64,000 nucleotides of DNA from Terriglobales bacterium (GTDB lineage Bacteria; Acidobacteriota; Terriglobia; Terriglobales; Acidobacteriaceae), in NCBI GenBank assembly GCA_015655585.1, contig JAATEV010000109.1, positions 1 through 64,000 of the forward strand, given 5' to 3'. Both the position numbers and the translations under genes were made by a program. Shown piece after piece: positions 9,847 to 17,153 of the stretch (position 1 is the first letter of the stretch; the number at the start of each line of letters is the position of its first letter). The notes under the pieces were generated by a model. That model ran no database searches. It was not told the origin of the DNA and was given only the letters and a program-made list of their open reading frames with translations.

Positions 9847-12168
9847 TCACTCGCTCACCGGCAGATCAGTAAACACCGCGCTCGAAAACCGCGAGTACAG
9901 TCGCGGCGTCGACCCGTCATACATCCTCACGTAGTAGTGCTCCACCTGCCCCTCGCGCGGAATCGAAAAGCTCCGCACCGGGCTCCGCAGCACCAGGTCC
10001 TGGTCCACCGTCGACCCAAAGTCCCCATCCCGCCGCCTCACCTCAAAGCCCCCACCCACAGGCGGAGCGGTTCCCGCATCCACCTGCAAAGCGGTTCCCG
10101 TAGCGCTCACCACCTGCAACTGCTGCAAATTAGCCAGCACATTACTCCCCGCCGCTGTGGAGTCCAGCGCCGTCTCCGGCAGCAGAGCGTTCGCGGCAAT
10201 CGTCTCCGAAAGCGTCAGTCCCAACCCCTCGGCCCAGTCATTGGCAAACGCAATCCTGTAGTCCAGCATCTCCGGCCTCGTCATGCCTTCGCTAATCTCC
10301 ACCCGCCGCACCACGACATACATCGTCTGGCCATTGCGTGTAATCGCCAGCACGTCCCCCGGCCACACATCCGCCGCGGGATTCACCGCGCCATACGTCC
10401 CAGCCAGGGCCGCCGCGCGACTCGTAGCAAAGCTCAACACCGCCCTGGCGGCGTTCTCGCAATCCACGGAGCTCCGCGTCTCCGGCTTCGATACCTTCCC
10501 CAGCCATCGCGCCGTCCCTGTCCCGCCGCCCTCGGCTTCAGCGGCAACACTCGCCGCATCCTCCATCCGGGCCACCGCCCGCTGCTGCGTTCGATAAGCC
10601 ACCGTCACCAGCTCGCCCGCCACCGGAACCCGCCCATTCAGAAACGTAACCTTGCCCGAACTCGAAGCCGTGCAGTCCACGCCCTCACCCGCCACCCCCA
10701 TCAGCCGAGTCATCTTTACCCCGCTCGCCAGCGTGCTCACCACCCAGGCCGAACCCGCCCGCGTCACCCTGCAATATCCCATCGACCCAAACAACTGAAC
10801 GCTGTTCACAGCCACCAGCGTGCAACTAGCCGGAGAGCCAGCCACCGAGCCGTCATACAACACCGTAGCCGGGGTATTCGAGGCCAATCCCAGGTCCTGC
10901 AAATCAAACACAATCTGCATAGGAGCGTTCACCAGCCCGCCGCCATACGCCTGCACCGCGCCATCCACCATCGCGTAGTACGTCTGCAACACCCGCTGCG
11001 TCTCCACGCAGTGCAGCCGAATGCGCAGCGTATAGCTATGCCCCTGCACCATCGTGAACACCGTCCCCACTTCGGCCCCATTCACCATCGGAACGATCAC
11101 CGTGTTCCCGCCGCTCTGCCTCACGTTGTACCCGGCAAAGCAGTTGGCGTTCATCGTGGCCCCTTCATACAGCCCGCAAATGACCCCCGCACTGGCCCCG
11201 CCAAGCTGCACATTGCCCGCCTCCACCACCAGCGTCCCGCCCATCTCCAGGCTGTCGATAGCCGCCAGAGTAGTCTGCCCATCCAGCCCGTTCCCGCCCG
11301 AGATCGTCAGTCCACCCGCACCCAGCCGCAGATGCGACCCCGGATCGGTAATCTCCCATATCTGCTCATCAATCGCAGCCTGCCCAAAGCTGTCGCTGAT
11401 CAGCGTAGAGGCCCCGGCAGGTTTGAACGGCGTCTGCGACAACTGAAACACCGTAGTCGCCCCGTCTCCTGCAAAGCTCTCCGTCACATAAGCGGCAGGC
11501 TCCTCCCCGCCGCTCAACGTAACGTCGTTCGCCAGCTCTTTTACAGAAGCCGTCTTCAGCGCCGCCATCTGCAAAGTGCCATCGCCATCGCTCAACGCAT
11601 GAGTCACCGTGCCCGCCGGCTGCATACTTACCGCCCCGTTCAGCACCCGGTAAGCCGCGTATGCCGCACCCGCCACTGCACCCGCATTCTTCGACCAGCT
11701 CTCCGTCGCCACCGGCTGAAACACGCCAACGTTGGCTCCCTGCATTACGCCCGATGTAGTAAACAGCCCGTTCTCCACGCGGTTCGTCAACGCAGTCAGC
11801 ATCTGGCCGCCCGGCTGCGACAGCCCCGCCCCGCTCAACGGAACCGCCTGCTTATCCAGCAGCCACTCATCGCTCACCGCGCTGAACGCATACCGATACA
11901 CCGGCCCCTTCAACCCCACGCCCGCGTACACCGCCTCCGGCTCCGTAGCGATATACCCCGTAAACACCACCGTCCCGTTCGTCGCCGTCACCACCACGCG
12001 CCCGCGCCGCACCGGAGCCGCCAGCCCGGCATCGCCCACATCCAGCAACCCGCTGCAAACCGAAGGCTCATTCAATGCGCGAACAATCTTCACCGGCCCA
12101 TCCGAGCAAAGCGCAGCCGAGTAGTCCACCGCCCCCGCACCATCCAGATTGTCAATCGTCACCTTCAC
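9847..12168 (-). CDS. Putative phage tail/baseplate protein
   Basis: A 773-residue protein. The first 100 residues (MKVTIDNLDGAGAVDYSAAL, then VVTATNGTVVFTGYIA) look like the opening beta domain of baseplate hub or tail-tip proteins that bind the tail tube. The C-terminal part (about 600-690) has the pattern DVWPGDVLAITRNGQTMYVVVRRVEI seen in tail-associated proteins. The middle is Gly/Ala/Thr-rich beta structure, possibly a carbohydrate-binding fold (ADTSYTLRIRL-like segment around 370-385). The ATG overlaps the portal stop by four bases (ATGA). I did not recognise a specific family; the tail role rests on context and fold-like patterns. Confidence 0.6.
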   Translation of the reverse strand: MKVTIDNLDGAGAVDYSAALCSDGPVKIVRALNEPSVCSGLLDVGDAGLAAPVRRGRVVVTATNGTVVFTGYIATEPEAVYAGVGLKGPVYRYAFSAVSDEWLLDKQAVPLSGAGLSQPGGQMLTALTNRVENGLFTTSGVMQGANVGVFQPVATESWSKNAGAVAGAAYAAYRVLNGAVSMQPAGTVTHALSDGDGTLQMAALKTASVKELANDVTLSGGEEPAAYVTESFAGDGATTVFQLSQTPFKPAGASTLISDSFGQAAIDEQIWEITDPGSHLRLGAGGLTISGGNGLDGQTTLAAIDSLEMGGTLVVEAGNVQLGGASAGVICGLYEGATMNANCFAGYNVRQSGGNTVIVPMVNGAEVGTVFTMVQGHSYTLRIRLHCVETQRVLQTYYAMVDGAVQAYGGGLVNAPMQIVFDLQDLGLASNTPATVLYDGSVAGSPASCTLVAVNSVQLFGSMGYCRVTRAGSAWVVSTLASGVKMTRLMGVAGEGVDCTASSSGKVTFLNGRVPVAGELVTVAYRTQQRAVARMEDAASVAAEAEGGGTGTARWLGKVSKPETRSSVDCENAARAVLSFATSRAAALAGTYGAVNPAADVWPGDVLAITRNGQTMYVVVRRVEISEGMTRPEMLDYRIAFANDWAEGLGLTLSETIAANALLPETALDSTAAGSNVLANLQQLQVVSATGTALQVDAGTAPPVGGGFEVRRRDGDFGSTVDQDLVLRSPVRSFSIPREGQVEHYYVRMYDGSTPRLYSRFSSAVFTDLPVSE

Positions 12169-13469
12169 TGCGTCACCTCTATAGTCAACATCACCCCTAC
12201 AGGTGGCTTCGACTCTATAGTCAGCTTCGGCTCTGCAATCGGCTTCGACTCTGCAGGAGTCAGAGGCTCCAACCCGCGCATCGCCCGCACCTCATCCACC
12301 GTCAAAACTTCTGCCTTCAGTAACTCCATCTGAATCTGCAACTCCTGCATCTCATCTCTGCTCTCCAGGTCGTTGAAGCAGAACTCAAACTCGCGCCATC
12401 CCAACTTCTTCGCAAACAGGTCCCGAGTAATGTGCTCCGCAATCAGCTTTGCCACCGGAATCACCGAGCTTTGGAATGCCTCATCCGCCATCTCGCTCGC
12501 GGTCGATTTGTTCACATCGCCCTCCAGCCCAAGCATCATCGGCGGCAGGTCGAACGCATTCGCAATCGTGCGGATCAGCATCTCCTGCCACTGCAACCGC
12601 AGGTCGGCGTCCGTGCCACCCGCAAACCGCAGCACCTCCGGCTTCTGCTCGCAGCTAAGAAACGGTACCCGCCCCGTCCCCTCGATCTCGTCCTGCCACC
12701 ACCGGACCATCCGGTCATGCTCCTCCGGCGTAGCGTCGTTCAGCCAGACCGCATATTGAGCCACCGAGTTGCTGGCCAGCCGTCCCGCATACCGGCTCGC
12801 GCTCATCAACTGGTTCACCGTCTCAAATGCCACCTCCAGCCGCCCCAGCCCAAACGGCGTATACGACCGAGGATTCAGCCGCACATACATCAGCTCATCG
12901 TCCAGCAGAGGAACCAGCGCCTCCGTCCCCATCCGTCCCGTGGCTTGAGCATACCGAGGTTTCTGCGGGTCGCCGTCCCACTTAGCATCGATCTGGATCG
13001 TCGCGCCATCCACCGCCCACAGGCGAAACGGCCGCTCCGCATCGCCCGTGGCCTCCATCTCCACCGCGCCAAATCCACCCACCAGCAAATCTTCCAACAC
13101 CTGCTCCCACAGCACGCGGAAGCTGTCAGAAGCATTCGGCTCCTCCAGGCAACGGCGCAGCGCCCTCAACCGCTCATCGGAGTCCTCCACCGTCACGCCG
13201 GTATATCCCCGCCGAACCTTCACCTGCCAGTCCATACTGGCGATCTTGTCCTTCACCACGTTGATCGCCCGCCGCACCACGGGAGTCTCGGCAAACCGCC
13301 GCAGGTTCGCCACCGTAGGCTTCGGCAACGCGTTCTGCCCCGGACGAACGATCCCGTTATAAGGGCTCAGAATCGCAGGCAGCATCGCCGTCTTTCTCTC
13401 GCCCATCTCCGCATCCTTAGCCGCCGACACCCGCTGCCAAAGCCCCTTCACCGCCACTCCAACTCCCAT
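12165..13469 (-). CDS. Phage portal protein
   Basis: The portal is the ring through which DNA enters and leaves the capsid and on which the terminase docks. The 434-residue product shows a portal-like N-terminus with VVRRAINVVKDKIASMDWQV, a central clip/stem region (LMYVRLNPRSYTPFGLGRLE) and the conserved late region NAFDLPPMMLGLEGDVN followed by STASEMADEAFQ. The C-terminus is Pro/Lys/Glu-rich. The ATG at 13469 follows GGAGGGTGAG; a TTG at 13481 is an alternative. A terminator hairpin and a fold-back repeat stand directly upstream, which separates it from the HipA/DUF3037 pair. Confidence 0.85.
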   Translation of the reverse strand: MGVGVAVKGLWQRVSAAKDAEMGERKTAMLPAILSPYNGIVRPGQNALPKPTVANLRRFAETPVVRRAINVVKDKIASMDWQVKVRRGYTGVTVEDSDERLRALRRCLEEPNASDSFRVLWEQVLEDLLVGGFGAVEMEATGDAERPFRLWAVDGATIQIDAKWDGDPQKPRYAQATGRMGTEALVPLLDDELMYVRLNPRSYTPFGLGRLEVAFETVNQLMSASRYAGRLASNSVAQYAVWLNDATPEEHDRMVRWWQDEIEGTGRVPFLSCEQKPEVLRFAGGTDADLRLQWQEMLIRTIANAFDLPPMMLGLEGDVNKSTASEMADEAFQSSVIPVAKLIAEHITRDLFAKKLGWREFEFCFNDLESRDEMQELQIQMELLKAEVLTVDEVRAMRGLEPLTPAESKPIAEPKLTIESKPPVGVMLTIEVTQ

Positions 13470-13479
13470 CTCACCCTCC

Positions 13480-13513
13480 AAAAAGAAAAAGGCAAGGCCG
13501 AAAGGCCATGCCT
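13480..13513 (-). terminator. Intrinsic terminator upstream of portal gene
   Basis: On the minus strand a hairpin (13490-13499 with 13504-13513, one mismatch, short loop) is followed by a T5CT5 tract. It would end transcripts coming from the DUF3037 gene. The ribosome binding site of the portal gene begins right after the T tract. Confidence 0.7.
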
Positions 13514-13530
13514 GTTTAGAAACTCATTGT

Positions 13531-13694
13531 GTCCTGCCGGACGGGCCGCCTACGTGGCGCGCGGGCGTTACACGCCTTTTTAAAGCTTCGCGTGAACCTC
13601 CCGTTGGTCGGCGGAAGAATTTACCAGCCGACCAACGGGAGGCCCACGCGAAGCTCGGCACAGCACGAAGTGCCGCCCGCCCGGCGTAAGGGCG
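13531..13694 (-). repeat. Fold-back repeat, copy 1 (left side of HipA/DUF3037 cassette)
   Basis: Copy of a roughly 150-180 bp element shared with 15438-15616 and 54806-54951. It begins with GTCCTGCCGGACGGGC and contains a long central inverted repeat (GCTTCGCGTG...CACGCGAAGC, including CCCGTTGGTCGG and CCGACCAACGGG) and a small GCACGAAGTGC hairpin. This copy lacks the closing outer arm: the homology stops at 13694, three bases before the DUF3037 stop codon. It lies between the 3' end of one minus-strand gene and the 5' end of the next, as do the other copies. Confidence 0.85.
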
Positions 13695-13697
13695 TAT

Positions 13698-14531
13698 CTA
13701 GACCCGCAGTTCCGTTCTCGCCGTCTGAGCCACCCGAGCCAGATCGTTCAGCGTCACCACCCGAATCTCCCGCTGCTCCATAGCCTCCACACCGAACCGA
13801 TATCTCTCCATAGCCTCATCCTCCAGCTCGGAGACCTCCCGTAACGGCTCCACCACCGCCGTCAACTCCAGCCTCGCATTCTCCACCCTCCGCACACCCT
13901 CCACCAACTGCGGAGCCGAGTACGCCAACCCCTTCGCCGCCTCCACATCTCCCTCCAGCGACACCGCCTGAAACATCCGAATCACCCCATTCGGCCTGTA
14001 TCCGCAGTCAATCTTCATCGGGTCGCCCGCCCGCGTATACAGCGAGGCCGAGATTCTCTTCCGCATCAGCCCCCACACCCCGGCGCGTTCAAACTCATTC
14101 CGCATCGCCCCCACAATCGCCGCGCGCCCCGTCTTCTTCCTCTCGGTCTTCACCCGCAGCGGCTCCACATACATCCGCATCAACTGCTCCATCTCCGCCG
14201 GAACACTCTCCGCTAGGCAAGCCCGCGCCTCCGTCACCTGCACCGAGTTCGAGAGCGTGTCCTGCAACACCTCCATCACCGGCTTGATCCCCTCCGCCAT
14301 CGGCAAACCCCGCTGCAACCGAGCCCCAATCTCTCCCTCCAGCGCCTCCAGCAGCCCCGTATCGGCGTCCGAGTCCATGCAACGAACCCTGCTCCAGTCC
14401 CGCGTAAAGCGCACCACCGCGCTATCGGAGCCTGCTTCACGCAGCACCACCCCGATATTCGCAAACTCGCCCTTCACCACATCCGGCACATACCGGACCA
14501 GGAAGAACTCGCACTGTAGCCGCTCCCTCAC
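13698..14531 (-). CDS. DUF3037-family protein, partner of HipA-like kinase
   Basis: A 277-residue protein whose start, CEFFLVRYVPDVVKGEFANIGVVL, fits the DUF3037 family. The later half is helical and charged (RVENARLELTAVVEPL and on). It starts at a GTG with GGAGGAG five bases upstream, 14 bases behind the HipA-like kinase gene, so the two form a tight pair. From family knowledge, DUF3037 and HipA_2-type kinase genes often sit together; a toxin-antitoxin, defence or signalling role is inference. The pair is inserted between terminase and portal, which are normally adjacent in phages. Confidence 0.72.
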   Translation of the reverse strand: MRERLQCEFFLVRYVPDVVKGEFANIGVVLREAGSDSAVVRFTRDWSRVRCMDSDADTGLLEALEGEIGARLQRGLPMAEGIKPVMEVLQDTLSNSVQVTEARACLAESVPAEMEQLMRMYVEPLRVKTERKKTGRAAIVGAMRNEFERAGVWGLMRKRISASLYTRAGDPMKIDCGYRPNGVIRMFQAVSLEGDVEAAKGLAYSAPQLVEGVRRVENARLELTAVVEPLREVSELEDEAMERYRFGVEAMEQREIRVVTLNDLARVAQTARTELRV

Positions 14532-14545
14532 TCAAACTCCTCCAC

Positions 14546-15412
14546 CTACATCACAAATTTTCCCACTCCACTCACCTCCGCAAACTGCCGAGGCACAACA
14601 ATCTTCTCCTTCGACGCCCACATCGGGAACGGCTCCCGGTTCGAATCGCGAAACGCCCCAATCAGCTCCCGCACCCGAGACCGCCTCTTCAGCATCTGCT
14701 CCATCAGCCGCTCCATCACGCTCGTATCCCCGCCATACCACTCCGGCGGCACGCTCTCCGCGATCTCCCACAGCGTCTCCGCCCGCATCTCCTCCACCCG
14801 GCTCAACCAGGGCTCAAAGCTCTTCCATCCCGTCACCCGCGCATACACCAGGTTCCGCTGATACACCCCACGCAGCGGCGAATCCGGAAACGTCCACTCC
14901 CCCGCGTTGAAGCAAAAGCCCTGGTCGATAAACGTAGCCCGATACTTCCTCTCCCGCGCCTTCTTTTCAAACACCGCCTGCCGCCCATTGCAGTTGCCCG
15001 CCCATTTATCGATGCACAGCATCCCGGCAAACTCCGCCAGGTTCTTCACCTCGTCCAACTGCTGCTCCGGCAGATAGTCCACCACCTGCCCCGGCATCAG
15101 GCCGCCGATAAACTGAGACCCGAACTGCAATCCCGCCTTGTATCGTTCCCGTCCAGCACGCGGCAGCTCAATAAACATATCCAGAGTATTCGCCACCAGC
15201 CAGTCGCTTACCTCCACCACGTCGCACGCCGGAACGGTCAGCCCAACCGCTGCTGCAAGCCGCGTCGCTATCAGCTCATTGGCCAGCACGCGGATGTCCT
15301 GCGGATTGTTCTGGAACTTCACCACCCACAGCTTGCCGTCGGCCCCCAGCATCAACTGGCTCTGCGCCCCGCCCCGCATCCTTTTGATCGCCTGAACCGC
15401 CAGTACCGCCAT
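14546..15412 (-). CDS. HipA-like protein kinase (HipA_2 type)
   Basis: A 288-residue protein with a HipA/phosphatidylinositol-kinase-like fold. Visible motifs are the ATP-lysine strand LWVVKFQNN (K32), the helix ANELIATRLAAAVGL (about 44-58), the catalytic loop DKWAGNCNGRQ (D135, N140) and the metal-binding FIDQGFCFNAG (D163). All key acidic and lysine positions of an active kinase seem present. It lacks the HipA N-terminal subdomain-1 and any HipB-type DNA-binding partner. GAGGAG precedes the ATG. It is paired with the downstream DUF3037 gene, and the two sit between two copies of the fold-back repeat. Substrate unknown. Confidence 0.75.
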   Translation of the reverse strand: MAVLAVQAIKRMRGGAQSQLMLGADGKLWVVKFQNNPQDIRVLANELIATRLAAAVGLTVPACDVVEVSDWLVANTLDMFIELPRAGRERYKAGLQFGSQFIGGLMPGQVVDYLPEQQLDEVKNLAEFAGMLCIDKWAGNCNGRQAVFEKKARERKYRATFIDQGFCFNAGEWTFPDSPLRGVYQRNLVYARVTGWKSFEPWLSRVEEMRAETLWEIAESVPPEWYGGDTSVMERLMEQMLKRRSRVRELIGAFRDSNREPFPMWASKEKIVVPRQFAEVSGVGKFVM

Positions 15413-15437
15413 CGCTCCTCAAGCATAAACGACAGTA

Positions 15438-15616
15438 GTCCTGCCGGACGGGCCCACTACGCGCGGGGCGGGCGTTCGCACGCCTTTTTAAAGCTTCGCG
15501 TGGGTCTCCCGTTGGTCGGTTGGAAAAATTATCGCCGACCAACGGGAGGCCCATGCGAAGCTCAGCACCGCACGAAGTGCCGCACGCCCGGCGTAAGGGC
15601 GCCCGTCCGGCAGGAC
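15438..15616 (-). repeat. Fold-back repeat, copy 2 (complete), overlapping the terminase 3' end
   Basis: The most complete copy. The outer arms 15438-15453 and 15601-15616 are perfect 16-base inverted repeats (GTCCTGCCGGACGGGC). Inside is a central stem of about 27 bp (GCTTCGCGTGGGTCTCCCG and on, with its reverse partner ending in GCGAAGC) around an A/T-rich loop. Two small side hairpins, GGCGTGCGAACGCC-like and GCACGAAGTGC, stand between outer and central stems, giving a cloverleaf or cruciform plan. The terminase stop codon (15562-15564) is inside the element. Confidence 0.9.
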
Positions 15617-17079
15617 AACATCCTCTCCTCCCGAACCGCCTGCGCCACTGCCATCGCCATCACGCAATCGTCATGCGCTCCCTGCACCGCACCCGTCCTG
15701 CCTCCCGCCATCGTTACAAACGTCCTGCACTCCCCCAGCAACCTCCTGCTGAAGAACATCCACGGCGACTCCACCAGCAGCACTCCCATCCTGCTCACCA
15801 TCCCCGGCTTCGACCCCGCCGACGTCAGCCACCCTGCAACCCCGCCCTGCTCATACACCCTCGCATACCGCTCCACGCTGTCCAGATACGCCAGCACCCC
15901 GGCCCCATGATTGTTCCTCTCCACCGCAATCATCGCGCCGCCATACTCCCTCGCCAGCTCCGCCGAAACCCGCGCCAGCTCCAGCGTCCCCAGCCTCTGC
16001 TGCAACTCCGCGCACTGCAAACCCGACTCCGTCTCAATCACCTGCACCGCGGCAAAGTCCCCATCCGAGCCTCCGCCAGCCGAGTCCACCGCAACCAGGT
16101 ACTCCTTCCCCGGAATCGGCGGCAGCCAGATCCGCAGCGCACCCCCACGCCGCATCTCCACCGGTTCGCCCACCTCCATCAACCTCCGTTCAATGGAGTC
16201 AATGTCGAAGCAGCACTCCCCCGTAGCCTTGAAGCAGCTCTCCGCGTCCTCCGCAAACTCCTGCGACCGCAGCCCCCGATAACTAGCCTCCAGCCCCCGC
16301 CGAAACCCAATCTGTTCCGCCGAAAGTCCATGCATCGCCACCAGCAGCCTTTCATCTTCGCGCATCTCGCCCGCAACTGGAGTCCCGACATACGCGCTCT
16401 CCATCCACCACGGAAAGAAGTGCCGCACCGTCCCATTCGACTCCGCCAGCCCCCACTCCTCATAGAACGCGCCATACGCTCCATTCGGCGTAGACTCCAT
16501 CACCATCTCGCCCCCCGGAGCCAGAGCCGCCCTTAGCCCCGCCAGCGTCGCCCCCGCATCGCCCGGCCACCGGCTCACCTCGCTGCAATGCAGATACTGC
16601 ATCGTCAACCCGCGCCCTGCACTCTCGTCCGCCGCGCTCAACACCCGAAACTCGCTATCCAGCTCCGGAAAACACATCTGTCCCGCATTCGCCTTGCTTC
16701 GCCGCAGCGGCCCCTCGCGCATCTCCTCCGGCAGACACTCCCAGAATCGCTGCACCATCCGGAAGATACCCTCCGCCGCCTCCCGCGTCTGTGCCACCTG
16801 CACCGTCAATACGCCTCTCGCCGTAATCGTCTTCAGAAAAAATCGTCCCGCCACCCAGGTCGAAATCCCCATCTGCCGGGCCTTCAGCACAATGTTCCTG
16901 CGTCCGCACCGCCGTTCGAACTCCCGCTGCGCCGCATTCGCCTCCAACCGTCTTTCGCGGCCCTCGCGGCTCCGTATCCTTAGGAAGCCTTCCGCTGCCT
17001 TCAGCAGAATCTCCGGCTGCTCTTCCATCCTCTTTCCCAGGACGAGCAGCTCTTCAACATCCCGCCCACGCACCACCAT
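15562..17079 (-). CDS. Phage terminase large subunit
   Basis: The packaging motor ATPase-nuclease. The 505-residue product has a Walker A-like NIVLKARQMGIST, a Walker B region LTMQYLHCSEVSRW, the motif GGEMVMESTPNGAYGAFYEE (coupling), and a C-terminal RNase H-like nuclease domain with acidic residues in LVAVDSAGGGSDGDFAAV and HDDCVMAMAVA. The ATG at 17079 follows GGTGGGTGAG. The last 17 or so codons (SCRTGALTPGVRHFVRC) are encoded by fold-back repeat copy 2, so the original C-terminus has been replaced. No small terminase subunit is next to it. Confidence 0.88.
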   Translation of the reverse strand: MVVRGRDVEELLVLGKRMEEQPEILLKAAEGFLRIRSREGRERRLEANAAQREFERRCGRRNIVLKARQMGISTWVAGRFFLKTITARGVLTVQVAQTREAAEGIFRMVQRFWECLPEEMREGPLRRSKANAGQMCFPELDSEFRVLSAADESAGRGLTMQYLHCSEVSRWPGDAGATLAGLRAALAPGGEMVMESTPNGAYGAFYEEWGLAESNGTVRHFFPWWMESAYVGTPVAGEMREDERLLVAMHGLSAEQIGFRRGLEASYRGLRSQEFAEDAESCFKATGECCFDIDSIERRLMEVGEPVEMRRGGALRIWLPPIPGKEYLVAVDSAGGGSDGDFAAVQVIETESGLQCAELQQRLGTLELARVSAELAREYGGAMIAVERNNHGAGVLAYLDSVERYARVYEQGGVAGWLTSAGSKPGMVSRMGVLLVESPWMFFSRRLLGECRTFVTMAGGRTGAVQGAHDDCVMAMAVAQAVREERMLSCRTGALTPGVRHFVRC

Positions 17080-17096
17080 CACTCACCCACCTTCGC

Positions 17097-17139
17097 AAAA
17101 CAAAGGCGCGGCCCGACCCACCCGGTCCGCAGCCGCGCC
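17097..17139 (-). terminator. Intrinsic terminator between fibre and terminase genes
   Basis: On the minus strand GGCGCGGC and GCCGCGCC (17132-17139 and 17105-17112) form a hairpin stem with a GC-rich loop, followed by TTTGTTTT. It would limit read-through from the large fibre gene into the terminase gene. Confidence 0.65.
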
Positions 17140-17153
17140 GTCATTACCAGCAG

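Noticed and set aside
9937-12333. 798-residue + strand open frame opposite the tail/baseplate gene
   Set aside because: Arg/His/Pro-rich translation without signals, antisense to a coupled phage gene.
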